From Semisulcospira habei (lineage: Eukaryota; Mollusca; Gastropoda; Semisulcospiridae): a stretch of 64,000 bases of DNA. Below, piece by piece: positions 11,149 to 22,735 of the stretch (position 1 is the stretch's first letter; the number at the start of each line of letters is the position of its first letter). The position numbers and the translations under genes were made by a program. The notes below the pieces were generated by a model that saw nothing but the letters and a program-made list of their open reading frames with translations, was not told the DNA's origin and did not search any database. Location of the stretch: contig BTPG01000006.1 in the NCBI GenBank assembly GCA_036245525.1, forward strand, positions 96,480,585-96,544,584, read 5' to 3'.

Positions 11149-11277
11149 TATGCCTGACCTCCCGTTATGCAAAATAATTCACTTGACCAATAAGATGCTC
11201 ACTAAAGCTCACATTTTATCAGTTGAAGTTGAACTCATAACTCATGATTTACTTTGCATGGTGGGAGGTCAGGCATA
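11149..11277. repeat. Foldback element with 15-bp inverted ends
   Basis: The ends TATGCCTGACCTCCC and GGGAGGTCAGGCATA are exact inverted copies, and the inverted similarity continues inward (TATGCAAA against TTTGCATG). The family was not recognised. Confidence 0.65.
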
Positions 11278-11350
11278 GTTTTAAATATATCTATGTAATC
11301 TTTAGAGGACTACTCTCAAACTTGGGATCTTGACCTCAGGGCTCAGTGTG

Positions 11351-11439
11351 TTAACCCTTCGGCTGTCGGTAGTGGTTTTTGTCACAATGATTCATGCAGG
11401 AATCGTGACAAACACCAATACGGACAGTCAAAGGGTTAA
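11351..11439. mobile_element. 89-bp TTAA-bounded MITE (family C)
   Basis: The element runs from TTAACCCTT to AAGGGTTAA. Inner arms CGGCTGTCGGTAGTGGTTTT and its counterpart ending CGGACAGTC are imperfect inverted copies. Related pieces occur at 8.9, 12.24 and 46.27 kb. Confidence 0.7.
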
Positions 11440-11615
11440 CTCTTTGCCGGCGAAGTAACTTTGTTGTATTACAGTCTGCCACTAAGTAAGCATAACGTGT
11501 GTATGCCAAGTAACATGCTGTAATAAGACGTTCTGTGCTAAAAATAGACGAGCAAACCTTGGCTTGGAAGTAGTTTCACCGCAGCTGAAGTCAACATCTG
11601 TAGGGAAAGAGTTAA
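11436..11615. mobile_element. Second TTAA-bounded element sharing a TTAA
   Basis: It starts TTAACTCTTTGCC at the very TTAA that closes the preceding element and ends GGGAAAGAGTTAA, so the ends CTCTTT/AAAGAG are inverted. The interior is not strongly palindromic. Confidence 0.5.
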
Positions 11616-12070
11616 TGACATGTGCCGTGGATGTAAAAGTGTGTGTTACTACTTACTGTTGATTCAGTTGGTTTTTCTCAGCTCAAGATGTCATACACAG
11701 CTGGTGTCTATTGGAATGTCAACATAAATTCAGTGGTGGAGACAATGTATCCATGTACTGTGTGTGCATAAGTAATGCCAGAGGCATGTCATCTGCAGTT
11801 TGTCACTTTGTGCTTGCAGCATCCTGTGAGGGTGACCACTTTTTAAAAAGAAATCATTTTGATTTTTGTTTTCTTAATTTTTAGGTCATTTATTGTTCTT
11901 TTGTTGTTGCTTTATTTGTGCACAAAATTACTTTATATCTGTTACAAAACAGTAAGTTGAGCAACACTGTCATGATGACATTTAACATCGATTTTATGTA
12001 GAATAGAAAACTTTCAACTGCTATAATGTACTATTTTTTTACATTTCACGATCAATGTTAACTTTTCCAG

Positions 12071-12228
12071 ATTGCTACGTGACTGAAGAATGAGAGGGCA
12101 TACCAACACCAGCAGAGACTAGAAGGGACAGTTGTGCACAGTTTGTGGGATTGAAACCAGTTGTGCACAGGACAAATTGAGTCAGTTGATGTCTTTGGAT
12201 CTTGAGGCTGTGTCTTCAACATGGCCAG
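12071..12228 (+). other. Candidate 5'UTR exon of the fucosyltransferase gene
   Basis: The block is preceded by a good acceptor (AACTTTTCCAG) and followed by a good donor (CCAG|GTAAAA). It carries an 11-codon upstream frame (ATG at 12090, stop at 12122) and no long reading frame. The coding frame at 13,098 itself follows a strong acceptor, so an upstream non-coding exon is expected. The pairing is inference from position only. Confidence 0.35.
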
Positions 12229-12242
12229 GTAAAATACAATTG

Positions 12243-12334
12243 TTAGCCCTTTGCCTGTCTGTAGCAGTTTTTTGTTGCGATGACTGTACAGGAGTCATCA
12301 TGACAAATAGCCCTTCCGACAGCCAGAGGGTTGG
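12243..12334. mobile_element. Diverged family C MITE
   Basis: It starts TTAGCCCTTTGCCTGTCTG and ends CCGACAGCCAGAGGGTTGG, matching the 89-bp element at 11.35 kb with both TTAA ends mutated. Confidence 0.55.
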
Positions 12335-13097
12335 TGGAGTGTGATCTTCGAGCACGAGCACATTTCTGATTTGTGATACTTTAAAGTGCGCTGAACATAC
12401 TAAGAATTTTACCTGGGAAAGCTAAACTTTCAAGGAACCCATTCCTGCTGCCAATAAACTAAAGATTAATCTGCCACAGCAACTAAATAATTTGGACATT
12501 CGCAGTGATGAGTTTTGTCCACTTGGAAAAATGTAAGGTTGGGGTCATTTAAAGTTCTGTTTTCCACAGATAAAATTCATGGTATGTTCATCACACTTTA
12601 AGTTATGTTGCTTGTGTGTAGGTTTTTTTTTGTTTTGTTTTGACAAAGGGTTAATAAATTCACCCTTACCCCCCTTAGGCATGCATCCACCAGTTCTGTT
12701 GGATGGCTACATGCAAAAGGGAGTTTAAGACACCAGAAGAATATGTTTCGACCAAGACAGATCAGGGGTAGTGCCACTGCAGCCAGATTACCAGTAGTAA
12801 ATTTAGTACTACTCTTGAACTATCTGTTGTGTTTTTGTTATTCCAAAGCACATTTCTTTGTTCGTTAACCCCATCACTGCCAAGAAAACTGAATACAATC
12901 CAGCTGCAGGAGAACAGATCTGACAATACCCTTGAATTATCATGGTCAGTTCATCTCCTGCAAGTGGCACATGGTCGCTAGATGATGCCTCCACAATTTG
13001 GGAAATGTGGCTGTGAGGTTACATGGGTTAATATTACTATCAGTGCTGGTGGACATGCTTCATGATCACTGGTTTCTTTTTCACATTTTTCAGTTGG

Positions 13098-14252
13098 ATG
13101 AGAAAGACCCATTTACTGCTGCTTTTGACAGCACTCGCTCTTCTGTCACTGCTACTGCAGCACTTTACACTGAGCAGAACGTCCTTTACCTCCCAGCTGC
13201 AGTGTCCTCCAGCAGACAGCATGGACAGCATAGTCCTGAGGTTTGATAATGGTACAGCAGAGCGAAGAGATGTAGTGCCAAGTTTAGCTGATAAGTGCTC
13301 ATGTTCCAAAGTAGTTCTTATGCACTCGTTTCCATACTATTATGAACTGAAGCCAGGTAGCCAAGTGTTTGACCAGTGTGACCACTCGTGCACTCTTTCT
13401 TTAGACCTGGAAAAGACGCCTGAGGCAGATTGTGTGGTGTTTTATTCCCACCACTGGCAAATGCACACTCCCCCAGCCCGGCGATTGCAGTCAGTCTGGG
13501 TGTATTTTGCAGTGGAGAGCCCATATCATTCGGCGAATGAGGTTCTGGGTGAACCTGCGTGGCAGGGTCAGATTAACTGGACTATGACTTACCGCCATGA
13601 CTCGGACATGTATTTTGGATATGGCTTTTTAACTAAGAAACCGGTTCCCGTGCCCAGGAATGCCCTGGTAGACATTTACAGGGGAAAAAAGAAAATGGTA
13701 GCTTGGTTTGTCTCCAACTGTAACACACCGAGTAAACGAGAAGCATTTGTGGCGGCCTTGAAAAACTACATCACTGTGGATATGTATGGCAGGTGTGGAG
13801 ACTTTAAGTGTGGCCAGGAAGGAGACATGTACTGTTACAACATGCTGTCTAAGGATTATTACTTTTACTTATCTTTTGAAAACTCCCTTTGTAAGGACTA
13901 CCTGACTGAGAAACTGTATCGTACCTTGGAGGTCATTGATATCATTCCAGTTGTGCGAGGAGGGGCAAATTATTCAGCCTTACTACCCCAAAAGTCATTT
14001 ATAGATGTCAATGACTTTTCAAGTGTGAAGGACTTAGCAGACTTTCTCAAGAAGCTTGCGAGTAATGAAGCGGCATACTTGAGTTACCTAGAGTGGAAGA
14101 AAGATTGGGATGTGGCTGAGCCGATGCCGTTACCGTTATGCGAGTTGTGTCGTCGTGTGCACAACCAGCACAAATACCAGAAAACATATAATAATGTGGA
14201 TGACTGGTGGCGCAAAGGTATATGCAAAGACCCACCCACAGTCGTCTTGTGA
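13098..14252 (+). CDS. Alpha-1,3-fucosyltransferase (GT10 family)
   Basis: The enzyme transfers fucose from GDP-fucose in alpha-1,3 linkage to GlcNAc-containing glycans in the Golgi lumen. The 384-residue product is a complete type II membrane protein of usual family length. Residues ~6-21 (LLLLLTALALLSLLLQ) form the signal anchor, followed by a stem and the catalytic domain. Family features seen are the V-W-V-Y-F-A-x-E-S-P block, N-W-T-M-T-Y-R-x-D-S-D, the K-K-M-V-A-W-F-V-S-N-C segment, and the donor-site region Y-L-S-F-E-N-S-x-C-x-D-Y-x-T-E-K. A paired-cysteine C-terminus follows, with C-E-L-C and W-W-x4-C. Three N-glycosylation sequons are visible (NGT, NWT, NYS). An ATG at 13,062 is in frame, but a strong acceptor (CACATTTTTCAG) ends at 13,093, so I start at 13,098. 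No frameshift or stop was seen; the gene looks functional. Confidence 0.9.
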   Translation: MRKTHLLLLLTALALLSLLLQHFTLSRTSFTSQLQCPPADSMDSIVLRFDNGTAERRDVVPSLADKCSCSKVVLMHSFPYYYELKPGSQVFDQCDHSCTLSLDLEKTPEADCVVFYSHHWQMHTPPARRLQSVWVYFAVESPYHSANEVLGEPAWQGQINWTMTYRHDSDMYFGYGFLTKKPVPVPRNALVDIYRGKKKMVAWFVSNCNTPSKREAFVAALKNYITVDMYGRCGDFKCGQEGDMYCYNMLSKDYYFYLSFENSLCKDYLTEKLYRTLEVIDIIPVVRGGANYSALLPQKSFIDVNDFSSVKDLADFLKKLASNEAAYLSYLEWKKDWDVAEPMPLPLCELCRRVHNQHKYQKTYNNVDDWWRKGICKDPPTVVL

Positions 14253-14429
14253 ATGCCTTAAGGTCTTCCAGGTAAGCAATTGTTTCTCAGGCCAACATCA
14301 TAGGTAGTCATTTGGTGCATGACCATGGCTCACATAGGCCAGAGGACCTTTTGCTCACCGGGAAATGATTATTCTGCTTGGCAGATGTATGTTTTGTGAT
14401 GCATTGACCAGTTCATTCTTGCTACAAGG

Positions 14430-14533
14430 GATGAATCAACCATGATAGTTGAAGGGTGGTGCCAGAATAGCTTGGTGCCTGTAGGTGCCAATCTGTTCTG
14501 GCACCACCCTTGAATTATCATGGTTGATCCATC
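14430..14533. repeat. Palindromic hairpin (family B) in probable 3'UTR
   Basis: The arms start GATGAATCAACCATGATAGT and are near-perfect inverted copies around a CCTGTAGG centre. If the polyadenylation signal at 14,672 is used, this ~100-nt hairpin is part of the fucosyltransferase mRNA. Confidence 0.75.
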
Positions 14534-14671
14534 ATCTGCCCTTTGAAGTGTAAATGGTCCGCAGAGGACAACTCCTGAAGTTGGGAATTTCAACGTTATG
14601 GCTTAATAATGTTTGTAGATACAATGATATGACTAAGTTGGACACAAGTGGATTCAGTTTTTGCCGGAGCA

Positions 14672-14677
14672 AATAAA
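14672..14677 (+). promoter_or_regulatory. Candidate polyadenylation signal (AATAAA)
   Basis: The first AATAAA after the fucosyltransferase stop codon lies 420 bp downstream. It is a plausible signal, but use cannot be judged from sequence alone. Confidence 0.4.
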
Positions 14678-15092
14678 CCTATGGCAAATTTGTTACTTCA
14701 GAAACTGAATCCATGATTGTTATATTTATGGTGTATAACAAGATCATTTCTGTTGAGCGATTTATCACACAGCCATTCAAGATTTTTGTATGAAAAAAAT
14801 ATTGTAAGGGACATTTTTGTGGATAGAAGCAATAATGTGATGCCAAACCTTCCAAATTGTTTGTGGGTGCAACTGTATTGACATAATGTACACAACATCA
14901 TCATTTAGAATTAGACTAAAGAGTAAGGTCTTCTAAATGAGGAGTGCATTGGCTAGCGTATCACTCTCTCCCTGTTGACACCATCGAGGAACTTGCACCT
15001 AAGAATGCCACATTGGAATCTTGCAAGTGGCAGACTTACTTACACTGACACTGTGGTCATGTGGTGGGTTTGTGTGTGTGTTCAGCTTTTTT

Positions 15093-15143
15093 CTTTTTCT
15101 TTTTTTTTTTTTTTTTTTTTTTTTTGGGGGGGGGGGGGGGGGG
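15093..15143. repeat. Poly-T / poly-G homopolymer block
   Basis: A run of about 30 T is followed directly by about 18 G. Open frames through it are artefacts. Confidence 0.85.
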
Positions 15144-15435
15144 CGGCGTTTGTTGCACGAGGGTGTTGGGGGGCAGGGGGGAAGGAGGCTTGGGCCAGGG
15201 GATGGATGAGAAACTGTGAAGTGTGTGAAATTCTTAATTATACCATTGTGATAATGTAGCTGAAATCATATGTGCACATGTCTTTCAACGTTTTAGCATA
15301 ATCATCACAACAAAAGAAAATTTGTCGGTCAGACCGCACAATAAAGTTTTTTAAATTTTGAATCTTTGATATCACACCGAGTGTGTTACATGTGAGGCGT
15401 AACACACTCAGGGTTTTTCTCTTGTTAGGACATAC

Positions 15436-15658
15436 ATAATAATAATAATAATACTGTTATTACATAGGCGCTTTTTCTCAATTTTGGGGGAAATCGACTC
15501 AAAACGCCGCGAACTGAAACCCAACACACACACTCAAGTAACAGAGATGGATTTACGCCATTTAAGACAAACACAGTACAAGACAGACGAAGGGCCAGTT
15601 CAGCTACTGAAGTTACAGAGATTTTTGATCGCTTGTATTTGAAATTTGTAAAGTGGCC
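15436..15658 (-). mobile_element. Diverged 3' part of the SINE family
   Basis: On the minus strand the sequence shows the conserved GTATTTGAAATTTG..., TTCAGTTCGCGG and GCGCCTAT-like blocks and ends in (ATT)n. It lacks the tRNA head and is more diverged than the copies at 4.35 and 25.5 kb. Confidence 0.65.
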
Positions 15659-16189
15659 ATGTATCACATTTATATCTCATAGCTCATTTTCACTACGGTA
15701 GTGTAATATATGTGCTTACTTCAAGGTGTACTGTTGTGATCCATTGACATTTGGGAGTTCATGTATATTTTATGGTGTACAAAAATTTTGTATAACTTTG
15801 AACCTTGTGTCTAGCAGCAGTATAGTCCAAAATCAGGAACAAGCATGGGTTATGTTTGGTTACATTCAACTTGTGCGCAGCACAGTTCTTGCAGTTACAG
15901 TAACCTCACCCAAGTTAGCTTGCCTATGGACACTTGTAAGCCACGCAGGCACACATGAAACAGTAAGATCAGTGCTGAAAAGGCTACTGAAGGCAAATAG
16001 GCCCACACTCAGCCATTACTGTGGTGGTGAACTTTTCTTTCATACTAATAGTAGTAACTGTAATCCAATAGCTTGTGTGGCCTTATATTATTAATTTTCT
16101 GTCATAAATTGCTAGAAATCCAAGATCTATTTCTGCAGTCAGTACCCCTCTCACATGCCCCCGTCTCTGTTCTTCTACCCATTGAAAGA

Positions 16190-17030
16190 GAACAAATTTA
16201 TTGAAGAAGAAAGGCAAAGCCCTTATGGCTCATGTGCATAACCGATCCACACGTGTGACAATAAGTAAAGAGATGGCTTCTGCACCAACAAAATCCATGT
16301 TTTCTAAAAATTTAATCAGTTTTCACACATGTGAAACCCCCTTGACCCTTGCAATGAGTAAACTAAATTAGTATTGTATAGGAAGGTCTTATCATCAGCT
16401 ACCTTTGTGCCAAATTTGATTGAGAAGTTTGCAAAAATGTTGATAACTACTATTCTATCAAAAATCGGCATTTTACACACATTTGCCTACCTCTTGTGAG
16501 CCATGACCTTTTCCGAGGGGTCATCCAAATTAGTATGCGTAGATAGGTCTTACCATCAGGTATCTCTGTATCAAGTTTGGGTTTGAAGTTGTGAATAGTA
16601 ATTGAGATAAAACATTTCTTGTCAAAATATGACTTTTTTTTACCTATTTCCTCAGCTCTTGACCTTTCTGAGGGATCAACCAAATTAGTAAGCATAGAAA
16701 GGTCTTATCATCAGGTATCTTTGTACCAAGTTTGGGTTTGAAGTTGTGAATAGTATTTGAGAAAAAATAAGTTATATGTAAAAATGTAGCTATTTTGTAT
16801 TTCCTGATCCTCTGTGACCTTGAGCTTTGAGAAGTCATTGAAATTGGTACGTTTAGAAAGGTCTCGCCGCAAAGTATCCTTGGGCCAAGTTTGAAGACTG
16901 TAGCTTGAATAGTCTCCGAGAAAATGCCAACTTTAAAGTTTACCACGGCTGACGGCGGACAGACGACTGACCACTGGCCCAGAATATACAGTATACTCAT
17001 AATTTGCTTCGCACATGAGCCAAATATAAA
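16190..17030. repeat. Element of ~157-bp tandem units with GGCTCAYGTG ends
   Basis: It starts with an AAAGGCAAAGCCCTTATGGC block at a GGCTCATGTG motif and ends with the inverse motif in TTCGCACATGAGCC. Inside, a landmark AAGGTCTTATCATCAGGTA recurs at about 16382, 16545, 16700 and (diverged) 16857, giving units of 156-163 bp that each contain CAAGTTTGGGTTTGAAGTTG and GTGAATAGTATTTGAGAAAA. The element is non-coding. Other copies lie between 19.9 and 23.0 kb. Confidence 0.7.
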
Positions 17031-17198
17031 AAATGTTAGTCTGTCAACCCACGTATCCTTCTTTTTTTTTACAAAGATCACCGACATCCAGTGGGTTAAC
17101 GAACATTTTTTCTAATATGCTTGCTCAGCATTATATTCAAAATGTTGCACTATCATGAACACTCCTTTGGCTTTATCAGGCACCATTCCATAAATTTG

Positions 17199-17445
17199 CA
17201 AGAGACATAGATTCACATGACCCTGTCCAGGCGCTGGGGCTTCAGAGAATCTGTGTCTCTTGCTGACCAAGATCTGCATCGCATTGATGGTGCGCTTGTT
17301 ATACTTGATTATCTCCTTTACTGGCGCTGGACACAGATTGTGTCTGAAATCATTGTCATCAAGGGAATGCACATGGTTTCATGAAGAGGCATAGATCCTC
17401 ATGAGCCCACAGCTGCAGGGGCTCACGAGGATCTATCCCTCTTGC
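17199..17445. repeat. Two palindromic hairpins (family D)
   Basis: Hairpins at 17199-17263 and 17384-17445 carry arms of the type GCAAGAGACATAGATTCACA and GGCATAGATCCTCATGAGCC. The second closes with CTCTTGC and is followed by GGCAGTGAAGAGGTTAA, the same end seen at 43.03 kb. Confidence 0.65.
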
Positions 17446-17802
17446 AGTTGGATTGTTCTCTTTTCCTCGGCAGTGAAGAGGTTAAGCATCATATTGTGTT
17501 TGTGAAGATGTGCATTATTTATACGGTACATTTTGTTAGCATGTAATACATACATGTATTAGGAGATCGCACAATTCAAGGTCAGCAGAATCTCTGTCAG
17601 TATGTGCTCACTTTTGTGATCCAGTGTTTGATATTATACTAGTTAAATTACTACTAGTACATGTACTAGTACTGACATCAGTAGGAAAGTGCAAGGTACA
17701 TGGTATCAAATGGGCAGGTACCAGGCTGATCAACACAAGCCTTAAGCTATTGTGGTTATTCGTTCGTTTCAATAGGGCAGATCATTTGTTGAATTGGATT
17801 CT

Positions 17803-17965
17803 TTAACCCATTTAGCCCAGAGTCCCTACAGCAGGAGATTGATTGACCATGATAATTCAAGGGTAGTGCCAGATAAGCTTGGCGCCAGGAACTGCAACTG
17901 GTACATAGCCGTTCAGCAACACTTCCAAAATTTGGGGGAAGCCCCTGTGGGGCTAAAAGGGTTAA
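17803..17965. mobile_element. Family A MITE with half of the hairpin deleted
   Basis: It runs from TTAACCCATTTAGCCC to GGGGCTAAAAGGGTTAA. Only the left hairpin arm (ATGATAATTCAAGGGTAGTG) remains, which points to an internal deletion. Confidence 0.7.
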
Positions 17966-18652
17966 TGTATAGTTATAATTTATGTATTTTGGAGAAAAGT
18001 GATCTGGTATGCATTTCTTTTATTAGGCCTTATGTGGCATCATTGGACATTTTTGCAATACAATACAGACAATTTACCCGTTTTGGGCATGCATTCCACA
18101 TGCATGTTTCTAGTACAGTGCATGTGTGTTCCTTCATTGTTTGTGCTGTTAGATTCGTCCAGTGTCATTAAATGCCATAATTTGTCACCAGATAATTTCT
18201 TTTTTCAATTGAGCCATTTCTTCATAATTGGACAGTCTGTTATTCCGTATATGTGCAGTTTTGAATGTTAGTGATTTTTGCCGTTTCTTAGGGCTTATAA
18301 ATATAATTAATTCCTTTACGCATGCAGCCACAAGTATTGTAAAAAATGCCAGTGGCCACATGCACTTAGACGTTATCCCTTCAACTGCTACTGGCAATAC
18401 CGTTCAGTGAAAATGAAGCGTAGCCACACGACTTTTCTGCTAGTCAGCAAGTCAGAGGGTTAACATAGGACATTGACTTTTCTTCTCTTTCTTTTTTCAA
18501 AGTTTCCGGTTACAGAATCAGTAATTGTTTAAAGTCTGACATCTAGATATCCATCTGTTATGCTAACATTTGTGGCAGCTTTACATGCCTACAGTTATAC
18601 TACAGCTACATTAGTGTAGCACAAAGTCTGCTACCACAGACCTTTCAAACAG

Positions 18653-18848
18653 TTTAACCCCTTCACTGCTGCAAAAATTGACCAGCACCAAACTGCAAGA
18701 GGTGCAGATCTTCCAGAGGCCTCGCAACTGCAGGGGCTGTGCAGGATCTATGCCTCTTGCTGAAAACACTTTGTATCCATGTTCCCGTGACAGACAAGAG
18801 ATCTTTAATGTTGATTTTTCAATTACACAATCTGTGTCTTCCAGCCTC
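18653..18848. repeat. Family D element with hairpin
   Basis: It begins TTAACCCCTTCACTGCTGC and contains a diverged hairpin at about 18697-18760 with arms GCAAGAGGTGCAGATCTTCC and CAGGATCTATGCCTCTTGC. It abuts the next family A element. Confidence 0.55.
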
Positions 18849-19026
18849 TTAACCCCAAGCCCATTTCCCAAATTTTGGAGGCACTGTCTAACAACTATGT
18901 AGTATGTACCAGTTGTAGGAGATGGATTGATCATGATAATTCAAGGGTAGTGCCGTCTGGCACTACCCTTGAATTATCATGATCAATCCATCTCTTGCTG
19001 CAGGGTCCCGGGGTTAAATGGGTTAA
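18849..19026. mobile_element. Family A MITE, reverse orientation
   Basis: It is bounded by TTAA at 18849-18852 and 19023-19026. The interior hairpin at about 18915-19000 is nearly perfect, with arms containing ATGATAATTCAAGGGTAGTG and a short loop. Confidence 0.75.
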
Positions 19027-19559
19027 GGTGTTAGCTCATAATTTATTGATCCCTTGACATTCCTGCCTATGAGATGGATTCACCCAGATGTACATGCAGC
19101 CGCTGGTATTGTTTACAGTATGTACCCATGGCTTCATGCACAAGGGGGCTGACTAAGCTGGTTCAAACGCTCACTTGACGTCACTGTGCTGTAGGCACTA
19201 CCCTTGAACTATGATGGGCAAAAATCCTCTGTAACCAGCGGTCGTCAAAGTTCCAAAGTCATCAAACTGAAGTCTTCCTTAAATGTGTCTAGAACAGTTT
19301 GGCTTTACATGTAAAATGCACGTAGTTGTATATGTGTACTGGTGTGTGATTTTGTGCCTAAGCCCTAAGGTCCAAAATCAGAGACCAGCACAGTTAGAGT
19401 TCAGATAAAACTTTTGTTTTTTGTTACCTGTTACACTGTTGTTACCTCAACATGAGTACCGTGTAGCTATACAAACCGGTCCAAATATGATATGGATTTT
19501 TTACAACAAAATTAATGTCAGCAGATATTTATGAAATTGTGTTGTTTGTGCCTGTACAT

Positions 19560-19726
19560 GTCAGGCATGGGAATTGTCCACGGTTTTCCGAGAAAAATAA
19601 TTTCACATTTCTAAAAAAATATGGTCAGATTGCACAGATTTTCATCGCTTGTTTTTTTTCCGGGAGGCATGCCCCCGGACCCCCTAGATTCAGCTGATTT
19701 TTGCTTTGGCAATTCCCATGCCTGAC
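19560..19726. repeat. Foldback element with 17-bp inverted ends
   Basis: The ends GTCAGGCATGGGAATTG and CAATTCCCATGCCTGAC are exact inverted copies. The interior holds a C-rich GCATGCCCCCGGACCCCC block. The family was not identified. Confidence 0.7.
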
Positions 19727-20591
19727 ATACATATATATATTTTATATTTTTGTTTTTTCATGCTTTTGAAAACATAACTTTATGTGTTGTTGTTTTTTAT
19801 CATGTATTGTGCATGCATCAATGATGGCATAAGGAACTTTGCATTTTTAGCACATTGCACATTATATCTCTTAAAATGACAGATACATGTCTGACAATTT
19901 ATTTTAACAAGAATGGCAATTAAGCCCTTAAAGCTCACATGCATGACCGATCAACATAATCAATCTGACCTATGTGACCTTGACCTCTCTGACATGACAA
20001 TGAAGTAAGCAAGTGTTCTCAAAATTTACATATTTTTCACTTTTGTCAACCTCCCTGTAGTGAACCAATTTAGTATTCATAGAAAGGTCTTATCATCAGC
20101 TACCTTTCTGCTAAATTAGAATGAAAAGTTTTCCCCAAATACTGATAAAAAATAAAATTCTACCCAAAAATAGACATTTTTGGCTCACGTGCGAAGCAAA
20201 AGTGAGTATGTTTTGGGCCAATGGTCGTCTGTCCGTGGTCCGTCTGCCGTCGTCCGTGGTAAACTTTAACGTTGGTCTTTTCTCTGAGACTATTCAAGCC
20301 AGTCTTCAAACTTGGCCCAAGGATACTTTGTGGCAAGACCTTTCTAAAGATACCAATTTGAGTGACCTCTCACAAATGTCAGGGGCTCAAGAAATAGGTC
20401 AAAAATAGCTAATTTTGACATAATTTATTTTTTCTCAAATACTATTCACCACTTCAAACCCAAACTTGGTACAGAGATACCTGATGGCAAGACCTTTCTA
20501 TGCATACTAATTTGGTTGATCCCTCAGAAAGGTCAAGGGTCACAAGAGCTCAGGAAATAGATCCAAAATAGCCAAAAGATGTTTTTTTGTC

Positions 20592-21100
20592 TACCGTATT
20601 TTAAAAAATATGGTAGACTTTGAAATGGGGCTGGGTCGGAGCGCATTCAAGAGTATGCACATGACGTTTTTGGTGTGCGGTGCAGAAATTCTGGCAAGGA
20701 AGTAACACGATAAAAATGATGTCACGTCTAGCTATGCAAACCTTGCTAGAGAAGGTCGATTTGGCGCCAAACGCCGTATGTGACGGCAACTAGAGCCCGC
20801 ATTTGAGGCCGGACAAGCTTGAAATTTTAGGATATTGTCCCTAAAAGATTTATCGCGGCACCTTTTTTTAAAATTTTTTTTATTAAGATGCTCATTGGCG
20901 AGAAAATGGCCGTTTCACAAAAACCGGTTGATCCACACTGGAGTCCGTAATTTTTCTTATTTTTACTAGATATTTTGCGTATAGCTAGATAAGGAGATAT
21001 TGAATGAGTTTGTTAACCAGCATTGTATCTCTAGAACTTTTTGAGTGATAATTAAATATTTTTTTAAAAAAATATATTTTCACGTTTTGGGGATTAATTT
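20592..21100 (-). repeat. Family F copy without microsatellite
   Basis: The sequence CTACCGTATTTT...AAAATATGGTAGAC and the block ACACGATAAAAATGATGTCA...GGCGCCAAACG match the inverse of the copies at 47.6 and 48.4 kb. The microsatellite carried by those copies is absent here. Confidence 0.5.
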
Positions 21101-22305
21101 CATGAACTATATAAACATATGTATGTAAATAGGTCATATACGTGAGCCATAATGGCTTTGCCTTTCTTGTTTACATCATTTGCTGATCCGTTGTGACCTT
21201 TGACCCTTCCGAGGAGTTGTTCAAATTAGTATGCGTAGAAAGGTATCTCTGTATCAGGTTTGGGATGAAAGTTGTAAATAGTGAGAAAAAACTAATTTTG
21301 TCCCAAAATGGCTATGTGTGACTATTTCCTGACCACTTGACCTTTCCTAGGGTCATCCAAATTAGTATGTATAGAAGGTCTTACCATCAGGTATCTCTAT
21401 GAATAGTATTTGAGAAAAAACGTCTTTTGTCAAATTATGTCTATTTTTTACTGACTTTATGTTCTCTTGTGACCCTTTACCTTTCCTGATGGGTCAACCA
21501 AATTAGTATGCATAGAAAGTTCTTACCACCATGTATCTTTGTACCAAGTTTAGGTTTGGCATTGTGAATAGTATTTGAGAAAACATTAATTTTTTTCAAA
21601 ATATGACTATTTTGGGTTCAAGGAACTTTTGCTTACCACTTCCTATGTAAACTCAGCATTACAATAACGCGATCGTGAATAACGTGGTCTGACTTTAAGG
21701 TACCGCTGTATACTGAGGCTAGGTCACAGGGGATGAGGAACTAGACCCAAAATATCTATATTTTAACATAATTTATTTTTTCTCAAATACTATTCACAAC
21801 TTCAAAACCAGACTTGGTACAAAGATACCTGATGGTAAGACCTTTTTATGCATACTAATTTGGCTGATCCCTCGGAAAGGTCAAGGGTCACAAGAGCTCA
21901 GGAAAAAGGTCTAAAATAACCATATTATGACAAAAGATTTTTTATGAAATACTATTCACAACTTCAAACCCAAATTACAGATATAACTAATGGTAGGACC
22001 TATCTATGCATACTAATTTGGATGACCCTTTGGAAAGGTCATGGGTCACAAGAGGCTGGCGAATGTGTTTAAAATGACAATTTTTTATAAAATTGTAGAT
22101 ATCAACATTTTTGCAATTTTTTCTAATCAAATTTGGCAGAAAGGTAGCTGATAAGATGTTCCTGTGCATACTACTTAAGTCGCCTCATCACAAAGGTCAG
22201 GGGTCATGCGGGGGTTGACAGATGTGTGAAAAATGCTTACATTTTGAGAAAGTATGGATTTTGCTGGTGCAGAAGCCAGCCCTTTATCACAAATGTCACA
22301 CATAT

Positions 22306-22735
22306 TATTATAATAATAATAAATAGTTCTTGTATAGAGCTGTTCTCAAACAGCACACCCTCTCTCTCAGACACACGCACGATTATACACTACTTTCAAC
22401 CACCCCATCCCTTCCCAACACATTACATCCACTTCCCTCTAGAATCAGAATAAAAGGCAGTCAGTCAACATTTAGCTAAAGGTGAGCTAAATGTTAAATG
22501 TCCGACAGAAAAGAAAAGTCTTTAAGTAGGCTTTGAACTGTGACAATGTGGGCAGATTCCACATTTCAATTGGCAGCGAGTTCCACACACTTGGGGCTAA
22601 AAATGTGAAAGAATGCTCCCTGACAGTTTTCATGTTAAGCTTTGGGATTTTAAAAAGTTTTTCACTGGAGGAACGGAGGGTGTGTGATGGCTAATAAACA
22701 GACAGCTTGGCAGAAAGGTACGGCGGGAAGATATG
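22306..22735 (-). pseudogene. LINE fragment, reverse transcriptase C-terminus
   Basis: On the minus strand the frame carries the usual C-terminal block of CR1/L2-like LINE polyproteins: P-P-Y-L-S, S-H-T-L-R-S-S, F-x-F-L-A-P-S-V-W-N-S-L-P, and F-K-A-Y-L-K-T-F-L-F. It then runs to a (TTA/ATA)n tail at 22306-22322. One in-frame stop (TAG) precedes the S-H-T-L-R block. It is 5' truncated and dead, and lies inside the 157-bp-unit cluster. Confidence 0.7.

Noticed and set aside
15726..16094. 122-codon plus-strand frame
   Set aside because: No domain or signal was recognised and there is no supporting splice structure; probably chance.
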